This document shows positions 7,009 through 13,607 of a stretch of DNA of 15,550 nt, one piece after another. Made by a program: the position numbers and the translations under genes. Source of the stretch: Actinomycetota bacterium (lineage in GTDB: Bacteria > Actinomycetota > Thermoleophilia > Solirubrobacterales > 70-9); assembly GCA_018268695.1 (NCBI GenBank), contig JAFDWD010000258.1, positions 1 to 15,550 of the forward strand, read 5' to 3'. Under the pieces are notes generated by a model that searched no databases, had not been told where the DNA came from, and was given only the letters and a program-made list of their open reading frames with translations. Position 1 is the stretch's first letter. Each line of letters begins with the position of its first letter.

Positions 7009-8580
7009 ATGCCTTCCCCCCAGATGCCCACCGACCGACCCGAGGACCGACCGGCGCTCAGCCGCGAGCTTGCGATCTTGCGGCGGAACTGGGTTATCGC
7101 GCTGATCTGCATCATCGTCGCGCCGGTCGTCGCCCTGGCCTACTCGAAGTCGCAGACCAAGGAATACACCGCCTCGGCCTCCCTCCTCTTCACCAACCAG
7201 CAGGTCGAAGCGGGACTCCTCGGGACCGAACCGGCGGCGAATTCCGACCCGGCCCGCGAAGCGGCGACCAACCTCAAACTGGCATCGCTGACGACCCTTT
7301 CGGTGCGCACCGCGAAGGCCATCGGCAAGGGCGTCACCGCCGACGAAGTGAGCGAAAAAGTCGAAGTCAGCCCCGAGGGAGAATCGGAACTGGTGTCGAT
7401 CGCGGCCACCGATCCCTCGCCCGAGTTCGCCGCCAAGCTGGCCAACGAATTCGCCAACGAGTTCGTCGCCTTCGGCCGCGAAATCGAAACGGCAAAGGTG
7501 AAGCGGGCCCAGAAGCTGGCCGAAGCCCAGCTGGAAACCCTCTCCGAATCCGAAGCGAACGGGCCCGTCGGCCGGGCGCTGGAGCGCCGCGTGCTCGAAC
7601 TTCAGGCGTTGGCGACGATCCAGACCGGACGCGCGGAAGTGGCCCAGAAGGCGACGGCGCCGGAATCCCCCTCCTCGCCGAACACCAAACGCAACGTCGC
7701 GCTCGGGTTGGTCGTCGGCATCCTCCTGGCGATCGCCGCCATCTTCCTGCGTGAGCAGTTCGACCGCCGCATCCGCGGCGCCGAGGAGATCGAAGAGCTC
7801 TACGGCGTGCCGACGCTGGGGACGATCCCCCACAGCAAGGCGCTCGGCCGGGGCGGCACCGACGCCACGGTCGACGAGGCGATGATGATGCTGCGGGCGA
7901 ACCTTCGCTACATCGACGCGGGCCGCTCCTCCCGCTCACTGCTGATCACCTCGGCGGCCCCCCGAGAGGGCAAGACGATGGTCGCCTGGAGCCTCGCCCG
8001 GGCGAGCGCCGCCGCCGGCGAGCGGGTCCTCCTGATCGAGGCCGACATGCGCAGGCCGACGCTCCCGCAGGTCGCGGGGGTCGAGCCCGGCCCCGGCCTG
8101 GGGATGGTGCTCGCCGGTGCCGAGCACCCGGAGTCGGCGATCCGCAGCGCCGCCGGCGTGGACATCCTCCCCGCCGGCCCGCTGCCGCCGAACGCGGCCG
8201 AGCTGCTCGAGGGCAAACGGATGGTGAAACTCCTCGAATGGGCCGAATCGGAGTACGACCGGGTGATCATCGATACCCCGCCGGCCTCCCTGGTCGCCGA
8301 TGCCCTGCCGCTGTTCGGCAAAGTCGGCGCGGTGCTGGCGGTGGCGCGACTGGGCGAGAGCACCCGCGACGGCGTCGAGGGGCTGGCCGAGCATCTGCAG
8401 CGCCTGCACGCGCCGTTGGTCGGCGTCGTCGTCAACGGAGCCCCGCGACCGACCGAGACGAGCTACTACCGTCCCGCCTCGGCGATGGTCCCGCCGCGCG
8501 CCGTCGCCGAGCCGGAGCGGGGACGGGCCAACGGCAGCGCCTCCAAACCGGCCGACCGGGCCGACCAGGCCCGCCGCTGA
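7009..8580 (+). CDS. Polysaccharide co-polymerase / BY-type tyrosine autokinase
   Basis: The 523-residue protein fuses a Wzz-like chain-length domain to a bacterial tyrosine kinase. One membrane helix lies at about 28-46, an outside domain of about 180 residues at 47-228, and a second helix at about 229-247 after a Pro-rich S-P-S-S-P-N motif. The cytoplasmic kinase has Walker A S-A-A-P-R-E-G-K-T (315-323), Walker A' L-L-I-E-A-D-M-R-R-P (341-350) and Walker B V-I-I-D-T-P-P (419-425). Glu344 replaces the usual first Asp of A', and Arg319 stands where Gly is common. The only tail Tyr pair is Y486-Y487, a short version of the usual Tyr cluster. By family, its phosphorylation cycle controls chain length and export together with Wzy. 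An AGGA-like site lies about a dozen bases before ATG 7009. It sits in an operon between the initiating transferase and the WecG-type gene. Confidence 0.92.
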   Translation: MPSPQMPTDRPEDRPALSRELAILRRNWVIALICIIVAPVVALAYSKSQTKEYTASASLLFTNQQVEAGLLGTEPAANSDPAREAATNLKLASLTTLSVRTAKAIGKGVTADEVSEKVEVSPEGESELVSIAATDPSPEFAAKLANEFANEFVAFGREIETAKVKRAQKLAEAQLETLSESEANGPVGRALERRVLELQALATIQTGRAEVAQKATAPESPSSPNTKRNVALGLVVGILLAIAAIFLREQFDRRIRGAEEIEELYGVPTLGTIPHSKALGRGGTDATVDEAMMMLRANLRYIDAGRSSRSLLITSAAPREGKTMVAWSLARASAAAGERVLLIEADMRRPTLPQVAGVEPGPGLGMVLAGAEHPESAIRSAAGVDILPAGPLPPNAAELLEGKRMVKLLEWAESEYDRVIIDTPPASLVADALPLFGKVGAVLAVARLGESTRDGVEGLAEHLQRLHAPLVGVVVNGAPRPTETSYYRPASAMVPPRAVAEPERGRANGSASKPADRADQARR

Positions 8581-8590
8581 GGCCACTGCC

Positions 8591-9379
8591 ATGGACGAGT
8601 CGCCCGCGAACGGGGGCCGGGTCCACCTGCTCGGATCCCCCCTCGACGTAGTCGACATGGAGGAAGCGGTCGCCCGCTGCCGCGCGGCGATCGACTCGCG
8701 TGGCTACCTCCAGCACATGAGCGTCAACGCGGCGAAGCTCGTCTCGATGCGAGACGACGAGGAGCTGCGGCGCGGGGTCGAGGACGCGGGGCTGGTCACC
8801 GCCGACGGACAGAGCGTCGTCTGGGCGGCGCGCCTGCTCGGCACCAGGCTGCCCGAACGGGTGGCGGGGATCGACCTGATGCACGAAATGCTGAGGGCAG
8901 CCAACGAGCACGGCTACCGCGCGTTCTTCCTCGGCGCCAGGCCGGAGGTGCTCGAGACCGCGATCGGGAACCTGCGGGCAGAGCTGCCGGATCTGATCGT
9001 CGCCGGCTCCCAGCACGGTTACTTCGAGGACGGGGAAACCGACGCGATCGCCCAGGCGATCCGCGACTCCAAAGCCGACATGCTCTTCGTCGCGATGAGC
9101 TCACCGCGCAAGGAGCACTTCCTCGCCCGCCTCGGCCGCGACCTCGGCGCGCCCTTCACGATGGGTGTGGGCGGTTCCATCGACGTCGTCGCCGGAGTGA
9201 CCAAGCGTGCGCCGGTGGCCTTCCAGCGGGCCGGCCTCGAGTGGCTCTATCGGATGCTCCAGGAGCCGCGGCGGCTTGGCAGCCGGTACCTGCTGACGAA
9301 CTTCAAGTTCGTCGGCATGGTCGCCCGGGAACTGGTCAATCGGCGTTCGAGTAGACCTGGTGACGGCGCAGCTTCCTGA
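8591..9379 (+). CDS. WecG/TagA/CpsF family glycosyltransferase (GT26)
   Basis: The 262-residue protein matches GT26 over its whole length. S-V-N-A-A-K (44-49) corresponds to the conserved T-x-N-A region, with Ser44 where TagA has Thr. A-D-G-Q (71-74) holds Asp72, equivalent to the proposed catalytic Asp. R-V-A-G-I-D-L-M, F-F-L-G-A-R, V-G-G-S-I-D-V-V-A-G and the C-terminal G-L-E-W-L-Y-R-M-L-Q-E-P-R-R follow in order. Known members add ManNAc, ManNAcA or Glc to a lipid-linked acceptor; the C-terminal appendage supports membrane attachment. The gene starts 10 bases after the kinase stop, with a GAGG element 8 bases before ATG, so it is in the same operon. A longer open frame from 8300 is discarded because its first part overlaps the kinase out of frame. 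The 3' end overlaps the convergent deacetylase by 44 bases. Confidence 0.92.
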   Translation: MDESPANGGRVHLLGSPLDVVDMEEAVARCRAAIDSRGYLQHMSVNAAKLVSMRDDEELRRGVEDAGLVTADGQSVVWAARLLGTRLPERVAGIDLMHEMLRAANEHGYRAFFLGARPEVLETAIGNLRAELPDLIVAGSQHGYFEDGETDAIAQAIRDSKADMLFVAMSSPRKEHFLARLGRDLGAPFTMGVGGSIDVVAGVTKRAPVAFQRAGLEWLYRMLQEPRRLGSRYLLTNFKFVGMVARELVNRRSSRPGDGAAS

Positions 9380-10139
9380 TCGTCGGGCGTAGCTGCGAGA
9401 AAAGGAGAAGCCGGCCGGCGACGCTGACCTTGGCGCGGAAGCGGCTCACCGAGTCGCGGTCGTCGATCGTCAGACGCGGGATCACCAGCGGTCGGGACTC
9501 CCTTTGGGCGTCGATCGGCAGGGTGAAGGCGAAGGCGTAGCCGGCGGCCTGCGCGGCGCGCTCGACCCGCCCGTCCCAAAGGCCGAAGGGGTAGGCGAAG
9601 GTGTCGCACCGTCCGAGGCGCTCGGCGACCAGGCGCCGTGACTCGCCCAGCTCGGCCGCGAGGCGCTCGTCGTCGACCTCGGTCAATTTCGGATGGCTGA
9701 GGGTGTGGGCACCGATCTCCCAGCCTCTGGCGGCCAGCTCCTCGGCCTGCTCCCAGCTCATCGCCCGCATCGTGTCGGGATGTCGACCGACCTCTCCGGC
9801 GACCTCCGGCCAGGCGAGCGCGCCGCCCATCTGGCGCGGGAGGACGAAGACGAAGCCGGTGAAGCCACGGTCCGCCAGCAGTGGCGCCGCGACCTCGTAG
9901 GTGTCGAGGAAGCCGTCGTCGAAGGTGAGGAACGCGGTCTTCGCCGGGAGGCGGCGGCCGGCGGCGAGCGTGTCGAGGTCGGCCCGGGTGCCGGAGCGGT
10001 AGCCCTTGGCGACGAGGAAGTCGAGCTGCGCCTCGAAGAGCGCCGGGCTCATCGAGAGGAATTCGGGACCGTCGTCGACCAGCGCGTGGTAGCCGAGGAA
10101 GACGGCGTCGGCGGTGCGTCCCAGCTTGCGAGTGCTCAT
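9336..10139 (-). CDS. Polysaccharide deacetylase (NodB/CE4 family)
   Basis: The 267-residue protein contains a NodB homology domain: G-Y-H (16-18) near the start, T-F-D-D-G (72-76, motif 1 with the base Asp74 and metal Asp75), H-T-L-S-H-P (145-150, motif 2 with the two metal His), F-A-Y-P-F-G (181-186, motif 3) and a late P-R-L-T-I-D. The metal triad looks complete. No signal peptide or membrane helix is visible, so it either acts on a cytoplasmic lipid-linked intermediate or leaves by a route I cannot see. By family it would remove N- or O-acetyl groups. ATG 10139 overlaps the stop of the upstream glycosyltransferase gene as ATGA, indicating translational coupling. The tail overlaps the WecG-type gene by 44 bases on the opposite strand. 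The longer frame to 11009 is an artefact through the neighbouring gene. Confidence 0.9.
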   Translation of the reverse strand: MSTRKLGRTADAVFLGYHALVDDGPEFLSMSPALFEAQLDFLVAKGYRSGTRADLDTLAAGRRLPAKTAFLTFDDGFLDTYEVAAPLLADRGFTGFVFVLPRQMGGALAWPEVAGEVGRHPDTMRAMSWEQAEELAARGWEIGAHTLSHPKLTEVDDERLAAELGESRRLVAERLGRCDTFAYPFGLWDGRVERAAQAAGYAFAFTLPIDAQRESRPLVIPRLTIDDRDSVSRFRAKVSVAGRLLLFSQLRPTIRKLRRHQVYSNAD

Positions 10140-11248
10140 GCCGCCATCTCCTCGTAGATCGTCTCCAGACGTCCCCAGACCGCGTCCTCGGTGAAATCCC
10201 CGGAGCGGCGCTCCGCCGCCGCGGCCAGGCGACGGCGCAGCCCCGGGTCGTCGAGCAGGCGACGGAGCGCCGCGGCGAGGGCCGGCGCGTCGCCCGGCGG
10301 GACCAGCAGCCCGTCCTCGTCGTCCTCGATCAGGTCGAGGACGCCGCCCATCGAGGTCGCGAGGATCGCCCTTCCCCAGGCCATCGCCTCCAGCAGTGCC
10401 ATCGGCAGGCCCTCGGAGATCGAGGGCAATACGAAGACCGAGGCCGTGCGGAAGGCCTCCCGCTTGGCGTCGGCATCGAGCCAGCCGCCCCACTCGACGT
10501 TCGGCGCCTGGCCCGCCAACCGCGTGAGCGCGGGCGGCGGATCCCCCGGGCCGAACAGCCGAAAGCGGGCGGCGGGACGTTCGGCCGCGACCGTCGCGAG
10601 CGCCTCGAGCAGGACCTCCCCGCCCTTGGCGGGATCGAAGAAGCCGCCGATGTAGAGGACGCGGACGTCGTCGTCGGCGCCGACGTCCACCCCGCCGCCC
10701 GCCACCGGCGGCACCGGGTTGGCCAGGACCCCGACGTCGGCGACCCCGAAGCAGCGTTCGACCGCGCGGGCGCTCTCGCTCGAGACGGCGACGATCCGCG
10801 TCGCTCGGCGCAGGGCGGCGCCGAAGATGCGCAGTCGCACCTTGTCGATACCCGCGACGAAATCTTCGATATCGCCGGGACCCGCGTGGATCTGGAAGAG
10901 GACCGGGCGCCGCAGCGCGCGGGCGAGGAGGACGCAGGTCGACTTGCGGTAGAGGCTGCCGCGGACGGCGCCTTGGATGTGCACGATCCGGACCCCACGG
11001 CCCAGGCACCAGGCGCCGAGTTCGACCAGCGCCGACCCGAACCGAAGCGCCTTCTGGACCGGCGATCCAACCGCGTAGGTGACGATCATCCGCATCCGGT
11101 GGCGCTTGGCGACCGAGGAGGCGAGGAGCGAACGGAGGACCTCCGCCATCCCTCCCTCCCCGGACGGGTCGAGGCTCACGCAGGCGACGGCAGCGTTGGG
11201 AGGTTGCGTGCTGGAGGCGGGCATGGACGGGACGGGCGGCACGATCAT
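10136..11248 (-). CDS. GT4 family glycosyltransferase
   Basis: The 370-residue protein is a GT-B enzyme of the GT4 type. The N-terminal domain has V-S-L-D-P-S-G-E-G-G-M-A-E-V (24-37), the Gly-rich acceptor loop. The C-terminal domain starts at about 194 (D-V-R-V-L-Y-I-G-G-F) and contains S-I-S-E-G-L-P-M-A-L-L-E-A-M (276-289), giving the E-x7-E signature at Glu279 and Glu287, then D-G-L-L-V-P-P-G-D (312-320). It should add one sugar to the lipid-linked unit on the cytoplasmic face. Start choice: ATG 11248 has an AAGG element 8 bases upstream; ATG 11224 is 8 codons shorter and lacks one. With the start at 11248 the gene overlaps the 5' end of the divergent epimerase by 26 bases. It is followed by the deacetylase with an ATGA overlap. 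The sugar specificity is not readable. Confidence 0.9.
   Translation of the reverse strand: MIVPPVPSMPASSTQPPNAAVACVSLDPSGEGGMAEVLRSLLASSVAKRHRMRMIVTYAVGSPVQKALRFGSALVELGAWCLGRGVRIVHIQGAVRGSLYRKSTCVLLARALRRPVLFQIHAGPGDIEDFVAGIDKVRLRIFGAALRRATRIVAVSSESARAVERCFGVADVGVLANPVPPVAGGGVDVGADDDVRVLYIGGFFDPAKGGEVLLEALATVAAERPAARFRLFGPGDPPPALTRLAGQAPNVEWGGWLDADAKREAFRTASVFVLPSISEGLPMALLEAMAWGRAILATSMGGVLDLIEDDEDGLLVPPGDAPALAAALRRLLDDPGLRRRLAAAAERRSGDFTEDAVWGRLETIYEEMAA
11213..11217 (+). promoter_or_regulatory. Strong ribosome binding site deciding the epimerase start
   Basis: GGAGG followed by 5 bases precedes the ATG at 11223. This is the best ribosome site in the region and fixes the start against the longer frame that opens at 11079. 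It lies inside the divergent glycosyltransferase gene. Confidence 0.65.
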
Positions 11249-12233
11249 AATTGCTGCCTTGTCAGCCACCCATGACTCCGAGGTCGAGATCGTCAACGAG
11301 CCGCCGCTGCCCATCCGGGCGGTGATCGAGGCCAAACGCGCCGTGCTCGCGCTGGTCGGCGCCGGCGTCGACTTCTCGCCCCAGCCCCTCGGTCGCCACA
11401 TCGACCCGGACGGGATCGCGGGCTACTACTGCGACCTCAGCGGCAAGACGCGCCTCACCGAGGCGAAGATGCGGGACACCGAATACGACTGGGTGATCCC
11501 GATCGCCCAGTACGCGCTGGGCCTCTGGGAACGGCGGCTCGACGGCGACCCGACCGACGACGCGTTCATCAGTGCGGTCGAGTGGCTGATCGAACGTTCG
11601 GCGACCGAGGAGATCGGCCTCGTCTGGCGGACCGGGCTACCCGCCCCGAAGTACGACCTGGCCCCGGGCTGGATCTCGGCCATGGGCCAGGGGCAGGCGA
11701 TCTCGACCCTGCTCCGCGCCCACCAGCTGAGCGGCGAGGACCGGTACCTGGATCTCGCCCGCCAGGCCTTCGGGCCGCTCCGCCTGCCGGTCTCCGCGGG
11801 CGGGGCGCAGCGTGAGATCGACGGCGCCCTGGTGCTGGAGGAGTATCCGACGGCCAGGCCCTGCGCGGTGCTGAACGGCTGGATCTTCGCCCTCTGGGGC
11901 GTCCACGAGCTCGCCGTCGCCGTCGACGACACGGACGCTCGCGCGCTCTTCGAGCGGAGCGCCGCGGGCGTGGTCGAGCTGCTTCCGCGCTACGACGTCG
12001 GCTGGTGGTCCCGCTACAGCCTCTACGACCACGGGGGCCGGCCCGACCTCGCCAAACCCTTCTACCAGGAGCTTCACCAGACGATGCTGGAAGGCCTGCA
12101 GCTGATCACGCACGAGCCCCTGCTGGGGGAGTACGCGCGTCGGTGGCGCGCCCAGCAGACCCGCCTCGCCACCGCCCGCGCGGGCGCCGACAAGATCGCC
12201 TTCCGGATCTCGCGGGCCGTGCGCTCAGCCTGA
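11223..12233 (+). CDS. D-glucuronyl C5-epimerase family protein
   Basis: The 336-residue protein resembles the C-terminal catalytic domain of heparan sulfate glucuronyl C5-epimerase (PF06662). Landmarks are G-Y-Y-C-D (67-71), W-I-S-A-M-G-Q-G-Q-A-I-S (150-161), E-E-Y-P-T (226-230), V-L-N-G-W-I-F-A-L-W-G (236-246), W-W-S-R-Y-S-L-Y-D-H (261-270) and Y-Q-E-L-H (281-285). From memory of the animal enzyme, the last two align with its Y-D-L-R-H and Y-H-T-T-H segments, which carry essential tyrosines; Tyr268 and Tyr281 are the candidates here. The reaction would invert C5 of glucuronate residues in a polymer, giving iduronate. No signal peptide is seen, unusual for a polymer-level enzyme, so it may act on cytoplasmic intermediates. 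A GGAGG site fixes ATG 11223. It is divergent from the GT4 gene and overlaps the wzy-type gene by 9 bases at its 3' end. Family confidence is high; the substrate is inferred. Confidence 0.87.
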   Translation: MDGTGGTIIIAALSATHDSEVEIVNEPPLPIRAVIEAKRAVLALVGAGVDFSPQPLGRHIDPDGIAGYYCDLSGKTRLTEAKMRDTEYDWVIPIAQYALGLWERRLDGDPTDDAFISAVEWLIERSATEEIGLVWRTGLPAPKYDLAPGWISAMGQGQAISTLLRAHQLSGEDRYLDLARQAFGPLRLPVSAGGAQREIDGALVLEEYPTARPCAVLNGWIFALWGVHELAVAVDDTDARALFERSAAGVVELLPRYDVGWWSRYSLYDHGGRPDLAKPFYQELHQTMLEGLQLITHEPLLGEYARRWRAQQTRLATARAGADKIAFRISRAVRSA

Positions 12234-13508
12234 GGGAGGCGACCCGGTCGAATCGGGAAGCCGACGCGGATCGGCGAAGCAGGCGGCGAGGATCAGCCCG
12301 ATCGTCAGCGAGGAGACGTATTCCAGCGACCCGTTGACGACGCCGAAGACCAGGATCGGGACGAGGATGATCGAGTTCGCCGGCGAGCGCAGAAGCCCGA
12401 GCCAGATCCCCACCCAGCCGACGAAGCCGACGACCCCGAACTGCACCAGCACCTCGACGATGTCGGAGTGGCCGATCAGTTCGACCCCCACTTCCTTCAG
12501 CTCGAAGTGCGGGATCGAGCGCAGCCCGGTGCCGAAGACCCAGGCCCAGGGGCCGGCGTGGTCCCAACCGTTCAGCGCCGCCGTCCAGATCGCCCCACGG
12601 CCGGAGCCGGCACTGGAGAGCGAGGAGAATTCGTTGCCCTGGGTCGCGATCCGGTTGGTCAGCACGTCTAGCGCGCCGGTCGCGAAGGCGATCGCGGCGA
12701 TCACCAGGAGGACGATCGCGGCGCGCAGCTTCGCGTCCGATTTGCCGAGGAAGGTAAGCAGCGCCGCAGCCAGCCCGAGCAGCGCCGAGCGGACCCCGGT
12801 GAAGGCCGACGGCACGGCGCCGAGAGCGAAGAGGAGCCCTTTGCGCAGGCTGGTGCTGGTGCACAGACCGGCGGCCGCGATGACCATCGTCATCAGCGCC
12901 AGCGGATGCGGCGCCTCACCGGTGAACCCGAGGCGCTCGCCGGCGTGGTAGTACGTCCCTACCTCGCCGAGGCCGGCGAGGATCACGACCAGGTGCACGC
13001 CCATCGCGGCGATGCAGCTGCCGTACACGGGCCGTTTGAAGCGCGGCATCAACGGCATCCCGCGGTTCGAGGTGATCGCCAGCGCGACGAAGGCGAAGTC
13101 GATGTACTTGGCGGCCTGGAAGAAGTCTTCTTTGTCGGAGGCCAGTGCCAGGTGGCCGAGGGTGACGGCGAGGAAGAAGAAAGCCGAGAACGGGATCAGC
13201 CGCGATTTGAATTCGAGCGGCCAGCACATGCTCAGGAGCACCGCCGTCCCGCCGGAGGCGATCAGCGTCCCGACCTGGTTCGGCATCAACCCTTCCAGGG
13301 TCACCATCCAGGGCAGGAGCGCGAAGGCCGAGGCGGCCGCGGCGAAGGCGCCGTAGCGGAGCGTCGCGATGCCGACGGCGATCAGGCCGAGGAAGACCAC
13401 CGCGGCGGCAGGCGATTTGACCACCAGGACGCCGACGACGGCCGCCCCGAGGGCGGCCATGAGGACCGGGAGAAGATCGACTCGTAGGCGCGGCGCGGCG
13501 CGGTTCAT
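12225..13508 (-). CDS. O-antigen ligase/polymerase family protein (Wzy-type)
   Basis: The 427-residue protein is almost wholly hydrophobic, with about ten to twelve membrane segments. The signature region is typical of the PF04932 family: F-T-G-V-R-S-A-L-L-G (236-245), then a large extracytoplasmic loop with G-S-G-R-G-A-I-W (301-308), W-V-F-G-T-G-L (323-329) and G-H-S-D-I-V-E-V-L (346-354), and Q-F-G-V-V-G-F in the following helix. Its likely job is joining flipped repeat units on the outer face. Ligase and polymerase cannot be separated by sequence alone, but the neighbouring flippase and BY-kinase favour polymerase. The ATG at 13508 has no ribosome site of its own; a tiny upstream frame with a good site ends in an ATGA overlap with it. 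The epimerase runs convergently into its 3' end by 9 bases. Confidence 0.87.
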   Translation of the reverse strand: MNRAAPRLRVDLLPVLMAALGAAVVGVLVVKSPAAAVVFLGLIAVGIATLRYGAFAAAASAFALLPWMVTLEGLMPNQVGTLIASGGTAVLLSMCWPLEFKSRLIPFSAFFFLAVTLGHLALASDKEDFFQAAKYIDFAFVALAITSNRGMPLMPRFKRPVYGSCIAAMGVHLVVILAGLGEVGTYYHAGERLGFTGEAPHPLALMTMVIAAAGLCTSTSLRKGLLFALGAVPSAFTGVRSALLGLAAALLTFLGKSDAKLRAAIVLLVIAAIAFATGALDVLTNRIATQGNEFSSLSSAGSGRGAIWTAALNGWDHAGPWAWVFGTGLRSIPHFELKEVGVELIGHSDIVEVLVQFGVVGFVGWVGIWLGLLRSPANSIILVPILVFGVVNGSLEYVSSLTIGLILAACFADPRRLPDSTGSPPSG

Positions 13509-13537
13509 CGCGGTCGGTACAGGGCTCGGGAGGTCAT
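13505..13537 (-). CDS. Possible 10-residue leader peptide coupled to wzy
   Basis: A minus-strand frame of ten codons (MTSRALYRPR) starts at ATG 13537, has GGAG 5 bases upstream, and ends in TGA at 13507-13505, overlapping the wzy-type ATG as ATGA. Since that larger gene has no ribosome site, ribosomes could be delivered by this short frame. A frame this short can occur by chance, and peptide content gives no support. Confidence 0.35.
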   Translation of the reverse strand: MTSRALYRPR

Positions 13538-13549
13538 CTCGACTCCGGA

Positions 13550-13555
13550 ATTATC
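13550..13555 (-). promoter_or_regulatory. Possible -10 (GATAAT) for the wzy-type gene
   Basis: On the minus strand these bases read GATAAT, one change from TATAAT, 12 bases before the small leader frame. In GC-rich surroundings this AT-rich hexamer stands out. No TTGACA-like -35 is present; the -35 zone falls in the palindrome at 13565-13584. Confidence 0.4.
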
Positions 13556-13564
13556 GGCACAGCT

Positions 13565-13584
13565 CCAGGATTCGGGAGTCCTGG
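13565..13584. promoter_or_regulatory. Operator-like palindrome CCAGGA-N8-TCCTGG
   Basis: Two perfect 6-base half sites face each other over 8 bases in the divergent gap between the wzy-type and wzx-type genes. The palindrome would cover the -35 zone of the wzy-side promoter candidate and lies 23 bases before the flippase GTG, so one bound regulator could control both. An RNA hairpin in the wzx leader is an alternative. Confidence 0.35.
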
Positions 13585-13607
13585 TCGAGAATCAGCAAAC
13601 AGAGATC

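Noticed and set aside
11079..11222. N-terminal extension of the epimerase from ATG 11079
   Set aside because: The extra 48 residues are antisense to conserved glycosyltransferase coding sequence, and GGAGG sits directly before ATG 11223.
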